IMG/VR virus record: IMGVR_UViG_3300034272_000490
Location: 1-27,645 of that record
Strand: one strand, 5' to 3'
Length of the DNA stretch: 27,645 nt
Source: a virus
Translations under genes and position numbers: made by a program
Shown: positions 12,401 to 20,315 of the stretch, piece by piece
Layout: every line of letters starts with the position of its first letter
Position numbering within the stretch: the stretch's first letter is position 1
The notes under the pieces: generated by a model
What the model saw: only the letters and a program-made list of their open reading frames with translations
The model's database searches: none
Told to the model about the DNA's origin: nothing

Positions 12401-14812
12401 CGTCAGGTCTACGGAATTGCGAATTGGGCGTCCAAATCCAATACGAGCGCCATCTGTTCCAATGATATGGAAGAAGTCTTCCTTAGCCATGGACTCAGAT
12501 GCTTTCAAGTTGGCAATCTTATACATGAACTCCGTAGCATTGCGATAAGCAAAGTACGCTGCCTTGCCATTATTGGAGGTCAATCCAAACTGAGAACCAA
12601 GCTCATCATCAGTCCATCGGGTTGTTTTTCCTTGACCAGCCTCAATAGCTCTGTTAAGATTCAAACTGTCCTTAGCATTAAGACGAGCCAGCTCGGGCTC
12701 GAACATCGCAAGCACAAGCTCTTGAGCAATGCGCTGGTTGCCTTCGGCTTGCTTTAATGCGCCACCCACGTCTTGTTTCCACAGAGAGTAGATGGAGTTG
12801 ATGTTGCGATGGACACGCTGAAGGGCGGGCGACCTAAACACGTTCTCCACCTTGCGGGCAAACTTTTCACCACGTGTTGTAGGAACTTTCTCTTCCTTAA
12901 ATGTCTTTGTTACGATGAACGTTGGGTCAATCATCTCGTCCCAATTAGCCATCTCACTTGTTGGAATCTTCTGGTCAATCTGAGCAAACCACTCAAATTC
13001 TTTGCCAAGCTCAGGAGACGCAGCTACGTCCGAAGCAATGTCGGCAAAGTCTGGGTCATCCTTCTTAATAACTGCTCCGCTATCCTTGTGACGCAATACA
13101 AGCTGTATAGCGCCATCCTCGTCAGTTCCAAAGATACGAGAAGTGGCTTGGCGAAGTTCGTCAAGAGTTTTATATCCCTCTTCCTTAGACCGTCCGTACA
13201 GCCCAGAGATAGTAGCGCCGTCTTCAGCCACGTCAATCCCAGCCTCGATGGAGCTGAGGTCTGGTCTGTGAACCATGTGATGGCGACCTATCTTTTCAGC
13301 AACGCCAGCAGCAGCTCGGGTTGGATTAATGGTTACAACACTGTTTTCCAAGATTTTGCTAAGATTACCAGCAATCTGAGATTGAGATGCAGCAATCCTT
13401 TCTTTCATCTCGTCCAAGATGTTAATCTTAGCGTTAGATTCTTTAAGAATAGATGGGCTTGTGGGCATGGCTTGCTCTACAACTTCACCCAAATCATCAA
13501 TACCAAGAGCCTTCTTTCCTTCATCACCAGCTAAAACAGCATTAGCTACTCCACGTGACGTAGTTTCTGGAGCAACCTTTGTCATGCGAGAGTATTCGCC
13601 CATTCCAAAAACAGACTTTAGGCTGCCCTTCAATGCCATCTTCGACGTCTTTATTGATGTAGAAGCAGCTAAGCCAATTCCAGTTCCTTCCAGCCAGCCC
13701 ACACCAGTCTCAAGATGGTCAAAGGCATATCGAAGGATGGTGGAGCCACGAGTTTCTTTTTCTTCTGGTGGAATTAGTAGACCACCAATCAACTTCTCTA
13801 CAATGGTCTGCTCAATGAATCCATTACCGCCCGTCAATTTCTTAAAACCAGTTGTGTCCGCGTATCTACGGATGGACTGAACAAGTTGGAGTTGTTTTTC
13901 TGGAGAAAGGTTGTTCACCGTCTCACGCAAGTCTCTATTAAACTGGCCTATGTTCAGAATAGCTTGCCCTGCGCGAACTCCAGCCAAATCCCATCTGCTA
14001 ACCATTTCGTTAAGTTCTGGGATTCCAGAGTAAGTAGCAAGGCCAGAAAGTGCTTGTGCCTCAACAGTCACACTTCCCACAACTGGAACAAATAATTGAC
14101 CAATTTCAGCCATAGTTTTACCAGCAGTAAATGGATTTAGCAAGCGAGAAAGCTCTGCCTTATTATCAACGTACCGCATCGTAGCCACGCTTTCACGATA
14201 GACATCTTCTTTCGTGATAGCAACCTTTGTCCTAGCTACGGAAACAGCTTGCTTTCCATTGGTTACGTTAGCAGATGCCATTTGAACACCACGGCCCTGC
14301 GGTGTAGCATTAAACTCTACATCTGCCATGGCAGCGTCATTAACGGTGCCTTCTCTAGCAAGTAAGCTCTCTTCTTTTAGCTGATTAATGTAGGCAGCAC
14401 CTTTATAAACATCCTCTACAGATTGAATTGTTCTGTCTTGCAAATCCATAGTTGCAAGTTGATTGCCAACGTATATACGAGTGCCTACTGGAATGTCAGG
14501 ATTGGACAGAAGCCCAGTCACAGCGGCTCTGCGTGCCTCACCTTTAAGTCTAAAGGCTTCATCAAGCAGTCTAAACAAGTCATTAGGATTGTTCTTGTTT
14601 ATGGTTTGCGGGTCAATGCCAGCGGCCTCGGCAGCAAGAGACACACCCGTTTGAGCCATAGTCTCTTCAGCCGGAGCTAGTATATCTACTGGTGAGGTTT
14701 CTGCAATCTGCGAAGGAAGCGCATCTGGAATAATCTCAGCATTGGATAGTTCTGCGGTGTCCTCAATGGGCTCCATTGGCTGTAGTGCGTCTTCTTGAAT
14801 GTTATCTTCCAT
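9425..14812 (-). CDS. Very large internal virion/ejection protein (1795 aa), T7 gp16-like by position
   Basis: The largest gene in the window. The protein is helical, acidic at the N-terminus, and larger than T7 gp16 (1318 aa) but much smaller than the N4 virion RNA polymerase; I saw no RNA polymerase motif. Residues about 1084-1157 form a string of amphipathic helices alternating Gly/Ala with Lys/Glu, suited to membrane insertion. The C-terminal third contains QFLAFPYKMFMMLTPG (about 1383-1398), a stretch of the kind seen in gp16-like and polyvalent ejected proteins. It has no transglycosylase domain; that activity is on the gene at 7090. In T7-like phages this protein is packaged and ejected ahead of DNA and pulls the genome in. 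Its identity as the ejection protein is inference from size, order and composition. Confidence 0.55.
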   Translation of the reverse strand: MEDNIQEDALQPMEPIEDTAELSNAEIIPDALPSQIAETSPVDILAPAEETMAQTGVSLAAEAAGIDPQTINKNNPNDLFRLLDEAFRLKGEARRAAVTGLLSNPDIPVGTRIYVGNQLATMDLQDRTIQSVEDVYKGAAYINQLKEESLLAREGTVNDAAMADVEFNATPQGRGVQMASANVTNGKQAVSVARTKVAITKEDVYRESVATMRYVDNKAELSRLLNPFTAGKTMAEIGQLFVPVVGSVTVEAQALSGLATYSGIPELNEMVSRWDLAGVRAGQAILNIGQFNRDLRETVNNLSPEKQLQLVQSIRRYADTTGFKKLTGGNGFIEQTIVEKLIGGLLIPPEEKETRGSTILRYAFDHLETGVGWLEGTGIGLAASTSIKTSKMALKGSLKSVFGMGEYSRMTKVAPETTSRGVANAVLAGDEGKKALGIDDLGEVVEQAMPTSPSILKESNAKINILDEMKERIAASQSQIAGNLSKILENSVVTINPTRAAAGVAEKIGRHHMVHRPDLSSIEAGIDVAEDGATISGLYGRSKEEGYKTLDELRQATSRIFGTDEDGAIQLVLRHKDSGAVIKKDDPDFADIASDVAASPELGKEFEWFAQIDQKIPTSEMANWDEMIDPTFIVTKTFKEEKVPTTRGEKFARKVENVFRSPALQRVHRNINSIYSLWKQDVGGALKQAEGNQRIAQELVLAMFEPELARLNAKDSLNLNRAIEAGQGKTTRWTDDELGSQFGLTSNNGKAAYFAYRNATEFMYKIANLKASESMAKEDFFHIIGTDGARIGFGRPIRNSVDLTVNERSNFRSVPVRVIDGEKEEIVRMSTGQIDDAIKTDGDVMYAMRQAEFVDDIEVGYTLIKQSANPSHSKRVRSGDKVIDYVDGYYTNAVNAPIAIRAQTSSGRKYLIGTANTAADARKAVEELKSNPDIVKKYGDDIKDEPLGGYRDYIASSNNTREMYENWGGRVFGKKDSPQGKGPIDFSNREKPANFEAPVEATIKSFMMIAGVYTKGEMIQFMERALGKHAQQYGLLRSPGARKVGSPTELITRDEALSMGDEVAAAYDHAISTLKTINGYSLLPDSASALQARAIRKTGEFFGRIFEGSAIRKAGEYVGKAVDGKTGKVIEKAAYELSKGSAKVGQAVEKVGYGLSQNSAADITVLATRLNYFRKIRMNPLSARMLNLSQMLANAGTPVSMGKAIVMRDAFMTVLNSTLDAMRGGKSWDDAYKTLDKTYVKTAARLAGVKPDEFGKLARAYIESGSWHRVTHNDMRGLGALSEEQLKAMKVGEVVDDSLGARAWGIAGRTGNSALRTLDALGIYGGEHEASVITYLTQYLNLRKNKDFNLSKQTSQQELAGITNSLMGEMTPEGRVWMQKDWWKMTTQFLAFPYKMFMMLTPGSLQLTPAQKIGVMISQSTLLGADALWHVGKFKEAVAAYMLDDTDLSPEEHAQLIEDYKQIEPLLEQGILGSYMNRVMHAIVAAINSDVVEDPSYTYQEYGFGDRYSLGASPVDSIGKIAAIAGAVNSVYNGNWPSTIDMAEILGGALPRDILEFSKRTSKLWGMTLNADVEARNDAFVAITKEGLEQVSPMITQYYKLKAQQRYEEEITARGLRNVAFENTADSWVTTALGVRTLDDIEATKAGWNSFFVKESKAGNQQQEVAAQGDKIFDAVFELVTKVPKSEEGSSVREAMLNRHNAQIKNMYAMMPEGDAQLVQEYVIKKIDAEVEKGSAQGKQIRDFMGEIDGLAYDDGGLGRVLYIMRQRAVEMSPVLQQRLQDWRDEYEQTNSRYQ

Positions 14813-15210
14813 TAACCAACGCCTTTTTGTTTTCCAAGATACATGTCAGGGCCAGCAAGCGTCTGCGCAACCTGCGATAAAGCACCAAATCCTGAACCAA
14901 CTCTATTCCAATGGCTAACATTATTGGCAGCCGCAATTGTCTGGATTTGTGCCCCAACCCTACCAGCGCCTGTGCTTGCAACGGAGCCCATAGCCTGTGC
15001 TTGGGCAGAGCCACCACCAGTTCCTGATGCTTGTCCTTGGAACTCTAACTCTCGCTGAGCCATGCGTATGGCCTTGAGTTGCTCGCGGCGCTCTCTTGCG
15101 TTTTGAATATTGGTCGCTTTTTGTTGAGCCTTAGACGCCTTATTTTGCGCGTAAGCCGAACCTACGGCTGCGACAGCAGTAGTTACAGCGGCAGTAATTG
15201 CAAATGACAT
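14812..15210 (-). CDS. Internal virion protein A-like (T7 gp14-like), N-terminal membrane segment
   Basis: A 132-aa protein starting at the ATG at 15210, chosen because GGAGG lies seven bases upstream and the ATG overlaps the cupin stop (TAATG); the codons upstream to 15231 are less likely to be used. It begins with a hydrophobic helix (residues 3-20, AITAAVTTAVAAVGSAYA), then a Gln/Lys/Ala-rich region and a Gly/Ala/Ser-rich middle. This pattern, size and place fit T7 gp14, which is ejected first and forms the outer-membrane end of the conduit. It is followed directly by the 1795-aa ejection protein. Confidence 0.65.
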   Translation of the reverse strand: MSFAITAAVTTAVAAVGSAYAQNKASKAQQKATNIQNARERREQLKAIRMAQRELEFQGQASGTGGGSAQAQAMGSVASTGAGRVGAQIQTIAAANNVSHWNRVGSGFGALSQVAQTLAGPDMYLGKQKGVG

Positions 15211-15695
15211 TACAGTTCCTCCAAATACCACACATCTTCGTGGTCTACTATTCCGCTTTCCAGTACTTCTATGTCTCTGAGATTATCAGGGTTTGCATGG
15301 ATAGTTAGGAAAGTACAATTCTCATATGTATAAAGAGCCCTTTGGTCTCCGGGCTTACTAATCCAGATATGAGGGGCTATAATATCCTGCATCCCCTCGT
15401 CTGTGTTAATTCTACAAGCGCCTTCTGCCAAGATAACAAAATGCTCATGCTTATGAATCTTGCCTACGCAAACAACATCTTCTGGAATCTCAAGTTCTCG
15501 CAAATACACATTGCCAGCAAACCAGTGGTAAGGATGTAGCTTAGTCTCCTCTACCTTTCTTAGTTCTTTTGCAAGACCTCGCAGCTGTTCTCTGCTTGGA
15601 AAGTTACCAAGTTCCATAATCTCATTGCCTTGTTGTGCTTCTTGAGCAATCATGGACTCTTCATACCGCACGGCGCATTCTCTATCTTTCAACAT
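15210..15695 (-). CDS. Cupin-fold protein in the structural operon
   Basis: A 161-aa protein with a single cupin (double-stranded beta-barrel) domain in residues about 60-135: HKHEH (81-85) begins the first cupin motif, followed by VILAEG, then a second half with PHIWISKPGDQRALY and FLTIHAN, where His133 could be a ligand. The usual His of motif 2 appears to be replaced (Pro-Gly-Asp-Gln-Arg-Ala). The start at 15695 has AAGGA at five bases; an in-frame upstream ATG would overlap the tail tubular gene. The last 25 residues are acidic. It may be a decoration, chaperone or assembly protein, or an enzyme. No family member with a known job is recognised. Confidence 0.72.
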   Translation of the reverse strand: MLKDRECAVRYEESMIAQEAQQGNEIMELGNFPSREQLRGLAKELRKVEETKLHPYHWFAGNVYLRELEIPEDVVCVGKIHKHEHFVILAEGACRINTDEGMQDIIAPHIWISKPGDQRALYTYENCTFLTIHANPDNLRDIEVLESGIVDHEDVWYLEEL

Positions 15696-15703
15696 AAGTT
15701 TCC

Positions 15704-17833
15704 TTAAATTACAGAAGTTCCTGTGAATCTGACAGCCCATCCTAAAATATGAGCATCTTTTTCGTTCTCAGACTTAAACAGTAGAGACAAAGCCTTACCG
15801 CGTCCTGTCAGCCTGTTCTTTGTAATAATAACCTCGTGTCCGTAGTCCAGAGGCTGTCCTGCAACTGGCAAAATAAATGGGCGATTGAGCCTATAGGCTT
15901 GTTGCTCTGGGCCCCACTTACCACTGGTAGCGCTATCCGCGAAGTCCCATCTGCTCTGAACAATAAGGGAGCTCGGGTAATCGTATTGAACCCCACCGCC
16001 AGTCACTGCCACTACGTTATTCTCTGTTCTCTGAGAGAATGTTAAAATCCACGGAGCTTGTTTAGTAGAAAGAACCGTGCCCACTAACTCATGCCCTGTT
16101 AGCAAATAGCTTTCAAAGTATCTACCAACCCCGTTGTATTCCTTCCAATCAATAAACTGGCGGTTCCAATAATGCGAGAACGCCACGTTTGGAATGGAGC
16201 TGCCAGACTCATACCATATTGTCAAATACTTAGTGGAACTGCTTCCAAGTGTTCCTGCATTGATTAGGTCTGGGGTGGTGAGCTGCCCAGCCAGATATGG
16301 AGACGAGCCCGTCGTCAGCGTCGATATAGTGTTCTTATAGAAAGCACCAAGGCTAGCGTCAAGCAACAACTCTGTGTCGTATCTAAACTTGTAGTTGACA
16401 CCATCATAAGCAACATCTGAGGAGTACAACCAAGACACACGCTTGTTAATTGGGTCATAATTTCCTACGGCATTCTTCTTGTTAGCCTTCGGAATGTCAG
16501 AAAACAGCCTGTGCACAGTCTTCTTTGAGATGTTCTCAACACCGAGCCCGCCATCTCCTCCGCCAATCATGTAAATACCAGAGTCGCTCCAATACAGCAC
16601 GGAGGTCTCCGTCTTAACGGCAGCACTACCAGACACACATCCGAAGTCGCTAATTTTTTGCACTTGCTGCTCGATGCCGCTGAACCCAGCGTCACCACCA
16701 GTAATAGCCCACACCCCGTTCTGTGCCAATATGATTAGCATGTCCAGCAGTGGAATTAACTTAAAGATTTGACCACTATCAGGAATGTTAATGTAGCCAC
16801 CGTCTACAGGAGACGGCTCGTTGTCAATTTCAGATGTAGGGTCGGTGTCTGGGTGGCACTGCCCGAAGTCTTGTGGGGTGCGTATGATACGGCTATAGAA
16901 TACGAAGCCTTGCATAGAAGGCGAGGTATCTGTCAATGTAACTGCACTGCCATTCAAGCCAGCATACCAGATTCTCTGCTGAAAGAATTCAACGCAGGAC
17001 GGGCGTGATGTTTCAATGTCACTAGCCAGCCCGCTGATTCCAGATGCCGAAATCCTGCTTGTGCTTCTATCAAAAGCATCAATTATATAGCGGCCCTTTG
17101 GTGCGGCAGACGTACCAAAATCTGTCTTGTTGAGTCTAGCTGGAGCAAAGTCATCGTCTGTGTTCTTAGCTACATACCAAATCTCAGCATTAGACGGGTA
17201 AGTGCTTCTATTTGAATATACAGCAGTGTTCTTGGTAGCATCCCAGCCCTGATTAAACAGATTGTATTTATGAGCATCACTCAGAGTGCTTGGCTTAGCA
17301 TTTACAGCCAAGCCATCATACACGCCGAAGAAGTCACGAATCTTCATGCTGATTGAGCGCAGGGTTACAGTAGTACCCACATACTCAAGCACAGCAGTGT
17401 TACCTGAACCAGAGGCAAAGAAGAAGAAGCCCATGCCAGAAGCGGCTTGGATTTCTTTTGTTTCGTCAATGATGACGCTTGAAGCATCAATTGTTGCAAT
17501 TAAGCTTGAGCTAATTATATCTGCGTCAGCATTATATACAAGTAACTTATCGCCCACTTGAACAACAGCAAACTGATTGGCTACCGTATTACCTGCGTTT
17601 TTCCACTCATGACAAGAAACACCAATAGCCGCACTCGTCATTGACGGCACGGCTGTGGCGGTAAAGTCCATCTCTAAATCAATTCCAAGTCTTCTTTGGC
17701 GAGAGCCATCGAAGTTTAACACAAAGTTGGCTTCATCAATCGAGGCATTCTCAGGAAACGTGAGTGGATTAGCCTCAGTGATTATGCCTCTAATAAAGTT
17801 ATTATACTCTTTGTTTTCGCTTTGTAGTGCCAC
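15704..17833 (-). CDS. Tail tubular protein B-like (tail nozzle)
   Basis: A 709-aa beta-rich protein whose N-terminus, FIRGIITEANPLTFPENAS, then NFVLNFDGSRQRRLGI, matches the start of phage tail tubular B/gp12-like proteins. A further family feature is HKYNLFNQGW around residues 187-196. In the virion this protein forms the nozzle below the adaptor that the fibre contacts. GTG is used as the start codon: GGAG lies six bases upstream (17840-17843), and no ATG upstream fits. It overlaps the end of the 81-aa ORF (17802-18047) by 32 bases. It follows tail tubular A in transcription order, as in T7. Confidence 0.8.
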   Translation of the reverse strand: MALQSENKEYNNFIRGIITEANPLTFPENASIDEANFVLNFDGSRQRRLGIDLEMDFTATAVPSMTSAAIGVSCHEWKNAGNTVANQFAVVQVGDKLLVYNADADIISSSLIATIDASSVIIDETKEIQAASGMGFFFFASGSGNTAVLEYVGTTVTLRSISMKIRDFFGVYDGLAVNAKPSTLSDAHKYNLFNQGWDATKNTAVYSNRSTYPSNAEIWYVAKNTDDDFAPARLNKTDFGTSAAPKGRYIIDAFDRSTSRISASGISGLASDIETSRPSCVEFFQQRIWYAGLNGSAVTLTDTSPSMQGFVFYSRIIRTPQDFGQCHPDTDPTSEIDNEPSPVDGGYINIPDSGQIFKLIPLLDMLIILAQNGVWAITGGDAGFSGIEQQVQKISDFGCVSGSAAVKTETSVLYWSDSGIYMIGGGDGGLGVENISKKTVHRLFSDIPKANKKNAVGNYDPINKRVSWLYSSDVAYDGVNYKFRYDTELLLDASLGAFYKNTISTLTTGSSPYLAGQLTTPDLINAGTLGSSSTKYLTIWYESGSSIPNVAFSHYWNRQFIDWKEYNGVGRYFESYLLTGHELVGTVLSTKQAPWILTFSQRTENNVVAVTGGGVQYDYPSSLIVQSRWDFADSATSGKWGPEQQAYRLNRPFILPVAGQPLDYGHEVIITKNRLTGRGKALSLLFKSENEKDAHILGWAVRFTGTSVI

Positions 17834-18047
17834 TTTCTTCTCCAGTAGGCTCTTCTACTTTAATCTCTTGTGTGGACTCTGGCTTAACTTCAATCAGATA
17901 TTTCTCAATTGCTTTCTTAGCTAAGCTTTCGTTTGTAAACTCGCCTTGTAGTTGCCAAGGTACGTCTCCAGAAGTTCCTTCATAAGCAATTACTTTATTT
18001 GCAGATGTAGCTGACATTTTAATAACAAAGTTTCTATTAGAAGCCAT
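17802..18047 (-). CDS. Hypothetical protein (81 aa)
   Basis: A small gene between tail tubular A and B with an ATG that overlaps the tail tubular A stop (TAATG at 18047). Residues 1-50 look like a compact beta-alpha domain (FVIKMSATSANKVIAYEG, then a helix with AKKAIEKYL), and the tail is charged (VEEPTGEESGTTKRKQ). No known family is recognised. Its 3' end overlaps the tail gene, which hosts the tail ribosome binding site. It could be a minor virion or assembly protein. Confidence 0.65.
   Translation of the reverse strand: MASNRNFVIKMSATSANKVIAYEGTSGDVPWQLQGEFTNESLAKKAIEKYLIEVKPESTQEIKVEEPTGEESGTTKRKQRV
17840..17843 (-). promoter_or_regulatory. Ribosome binding site selecting a GTG start
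   Basis: On the minus strand GGAG lies six bases before the GTG at 17833-17831. It supports GTG as the start of the tail tubular B-like gene, within the end of the 81-aa gene. Confidence 0.55.
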
Positions 18048-18793
18048 TATTTTCGCCCGTAATATGGATATGTAATACGCTTGCCACCAGCTCTAAACTT
18101 CTCTCCAGACAACCACTTCCGCTGTCTATCTGCAGCTTGCTCAACCTTCTGGTGCGGGGCTTCCTTGATTGTGTAGAAGCATACGCTCTTTGTTTCATTA
18201 ACAAAGTAAGGGAACATCTTTGCCGGAATGTCTGGAATAAACTCGTCGGTAGATGTCCATACAGGCTCACGCTCGCCATAGGCATAGCACTTCGAACTCT
18301 GAATGGTAGATTCAATTTCCGAGTTGTAGCTGTCGAAGATGATTGTTTTATCATCAAACGAAGTCCAGTAGCTTGGCGCAGCGTCATTGATAATAAACAA
18401 TGGAAGCACATCAAGCACCGTATCTACGTTGGGAGATTGCGGATTGCGAGACATAACATAATCCGCGAACTCTTTCGGAATCATGTATGTCAATTCTTTC
18501 GGGTCTACAGGGTCAGCCTCCGTCATGCGACAGTCATATTTAATGCTTTCCACCCGAATAACGTTGTCCTCAATACGGACATGTGTTGGCTTGGCAGGGT
18601 TTACCAAAGCCGTCAAATTAAAGAACGATGCCGTATGTGGCAAGATGCGCTCGTTAATCATGTTAAAATATGTGCGCTTAGCAATCTGTACAACTTGCTG
18701 CGCTTCGATAGTGTCGTTGATGCTGTTTACGTTGTCGGAGTTCATGTCCGACAGAATTTCTTGTACAACGTCTAGCAGAGTCATTTTAGCCAT
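18047..18793 (-). CDS. Tail tubular protein A-like (head-tail adaptor)
   Basis: A 248-aa protein with the N-terminal pattern of phage tail tubular A/gp11 proteins: MTLLDVVQEILSDMNSDNVN, then a helix with AQQVVQIAKRTYFNMI, followed by a beta-rich body with many Tyr/Phe/Pro. It links portal to nozzle. The start at 18793 follows an AGGA eleven bases upstream, a wide spacing; a second in-frame ATG at 18784 (Met-Thr-Leu-Leu) is possible. It lies just downstream of a stem-loop at 18815-18841. Confidence 0.78.
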   Translation of the reverse strand: MAKMTLLDVVQEILSDMNSDNVNSINDTIEAQQVVQIAKRTYFNMINERILPHTASFFNLTALVNPAKPTHVRIEDNVIRVESIKYDCRMTEADPVDPKELTYMIPKEFADYVMSRNPQSPNVDTVLDVLPLFIINDAAPSYWTSFDDKTIIFDSYNSEIESTIQSSKCYAYGEREPVWTSTDEFIPDIPAKMFPYFVNETKSVCFYTIKEAPHQKVEQAADRQRKWLSGEKFRAGGKRITYPYYGRK

Positions 18794-18814
18794 TTGGCAT
18801 TGATTCCTGTAAGA

Positions 18815-18841
18815 GAGGGGCTAGGCCAATCCCAGCCCCTC
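18815..18841 (-). promoter_or_regulatory. Intercistronic stem-loop after the capsid genes
   Basis: GAGGGGCT (18815-18822) and AGCCCCTC (18834-18841) form a perfect 8-bp stem with an 11-base loop, in the 58-base gap between the capsid-accessory gene and tail tubular A. It lacks a clean U-run on the minus-strand transcript (TCTCTTACAGG follows), so it may be an attenuator, RNA-processing or stability element rather than a full terminator. This would fit a need for more capsid than tail mRNA. Confidence 0.4.
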
Positions 18842-18851
18842 GATTTACTAC

Positions 18852-19310
18852 TTAGATAACGCGATACTGGAACACAACCTTACACTGACCAGCAGCGGTA
18901 ATGGTCGGGTTGGAACCGTCCAGAGCAACCACGATGGAGGCAGCAGCCGCCAGCGGAGTGTCAACAGCCAGCGTACCAGCCGGAGCAGCCGAGGCATATG
19001 TGCCCAGAGCTTCAGCTTGTGCTTCGCTGATTTCGGCAAGGTAGTTAGTACCGTGCGAACCAGAGACGCCGATGTTGATTGTCGGAGTTGTACCGCCCAA
19101 AGCAAAGGCTTCGGTAATTTCCACAAGCGGCTTACCTACAATTGTAGCGCCAGCCGGAAGGCTGAACGCAACGCTCGCGTAGTTTTCACCAGTGAAGGTC
19201 ACAACGCCTTCTTTCACGCAGCCGTCGGTGTTCAGCACGCCTTGGACTGCTTCGAAACGGCCTGTAGCGCCGTAGTAGTTTTTAACGCCATTGATAACTT
19301 GAGTAGTCAT
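18852..19310 (-). CDS. Capsid-accessory candidate (152 aa)
   Basis: A 152-aa protein directly downstream of the major capsid gene, with a very strong ribosome binding site (AAAGGAG before ATG). It is Gly/Ala/Thr/Val-rich, predicted beta-rich, and has no cysteine pair or membrane helix. Its position and composition fit a capsid decoration protein or head fibre. I recognise no family. Well-placed, highly expressed genes right after the capsid gene are usually virion components. Confidence 0.65.
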   Translation of the reverse strand: MTTQVINGVKNYYGATGRFEAVQGVLNTDGCVKEGVVTFTGENYASVAFSLPAGATIVGKPLVEITEAFALGGTTPTINIGVSGSHGTNYLAEISEAQAEALGTYASAAPAGTLAVDTPLAAAASIVVALDGSNPTITAAGQCKVVFQYRVI

Positions 19311-19325
19311 ATTAAATCTCCTTTA

Positions 19326-20303
19326 TTAGTAGTTGCTGGCAGAAGTCAGAACCACACCCAGAGACTCAGGACGCTGACGACCAAAGCCATAGCGAGCACG
19401 AGTCACGAACTCGTCACGGGCCAAGTCTTTGTTACGCTCGCCTTCGACCTTCGGCATTTGACGCCATGCGCCCATAATCGGCTTGGTGGAATCATCAAGC
19501 ACGTTCATGAACACGTTAGCAACCGAGCCAACCGGAGCAGTTTCGGCAGTGCCGTTGTGCGTGATTGTTTCTGTAGCTGCAATGGTCGGCAGACGCGAGG
19601 AGGTGTAGATGTCCCAGCCAAACAGGTTGAACAGGAACTTGTGGTCACGAGCAAAGCCTTGCTCCAGAACGCCTTGGAACTGCGGGTTTCTGTCCATCGA
19701 GACAGTAGCGCCAGCCAACTTGTTCAGGGTAGCTTCCACAACAGGGTCAACCAGAACGATACGACCAGCTTGCGGAACATTAGCTTTGTCAAAAGCCAGC
19801 TTCATGTCGATGAAGTCGCTCAGACCCATCTTGTAGCTGTTGTCAGCACCAGCGTCAGCAACCCAGCGGTGGTCGAAGCCGTTGATGGCGTTCTTGTTAC
19901 CAGCTGTTTGAGCAGTGATACCAGCCGCACGGAGGAACTTCGATTCGAAGTCTTCCTGAATGGCACGGGTGGATTCAACACCACGCATAGCCATCAGCTG
20001 TTCGATTTGAGCACCGTCTTGACGCAGCACGTCCGACACATACCAAGCGTCACCAATGTAGTCGGTGATAGCCAGTGTGACGGTCGAGGTGTCAATCGGG
20101 TTGTATGTGACGGCTTTGTCTTCTTCAACGTCTTGGATGGTGGCAGCGCCAACAACCTTGATGTTCAGGGTAGTACCAGCCGGAAAGTCGGAGACGTTAC
20201 GGTAGAAAGTACCCGGCAGCAGTCCGTCGTGCAGATTTGACAGAATGAAGTTCGAGTACTGTTGGGCTTCAATAAAAGCCGCAGTATTAGTTGTAAGTTG
20301 CAT
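19326..20303 (-). CDS. Major capsid protein
   Basis: A 325-aa protein in the position of the coat gene, just after the scaffold gene, and of typical length for an HK97-fold coat. Visible features are the N-terminal helix with IEAQQYSNFILSNLHDGLLPG, beta strands with DFPAGTTLNIKV, the helical stretch around AIQEDFESKFLRAAG, and VVEATLNKLAGATV. It has AAGGA upstream of the ATG. The fold is inferred from these features and neighbours; the role as major coat is well supported by gene order (portal, scaffold, capsid). Confidence 0.88.
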   Translation of the reverse strand: MQLTTNTAAFIEAQQYSNFILSNLHDGLLPGTFYRNVSDFPAGTTLNIKVVGAATIQDVEEDKAVTYNPIDTSTVTLAITDYIGDAWYVSDVLRQDGAQIEQLMAMRGVESTRAIQEDFESKFLRAAGITAQTAGNKNAINGFDHRWVADAGADNSYKMGLSDFIDMKLAFDKANVPQAGRIVLVDPVVEATLNKLAGATVSMDRNPQFQGVLEQGFARDHKFLFNLFGWDIYTSSRLPTIAATETITHNGTAETAPVGSVANVFMNVLDDSTKPIMGAWRQMPKVEGERNKDLARDEFVTRARYGFGRQRPESLGVVLTSASNY

Positions 20304-20315
20304 TATATTTCCTTA

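Noticed and set aside
12773-13534. 253-aa plus-strand ORF within the 1795-aa gene
   Set aside because: Antisense shadow of a continuous 5.4-kb coding frame, without a ribosome site or family features.
9425-14812. N4-type virion RNA polymerase
   Set aside because: The protein is large, but I could see no polymerase motifs, and it is about half the N4 size.
19017-20240. 407-aa plus-strand ORF opposite the capsid gene
   Set aside because: Long antisense ORFs arise from the strong codon bias of the capsid gene; the capsid on the other strand is clear.
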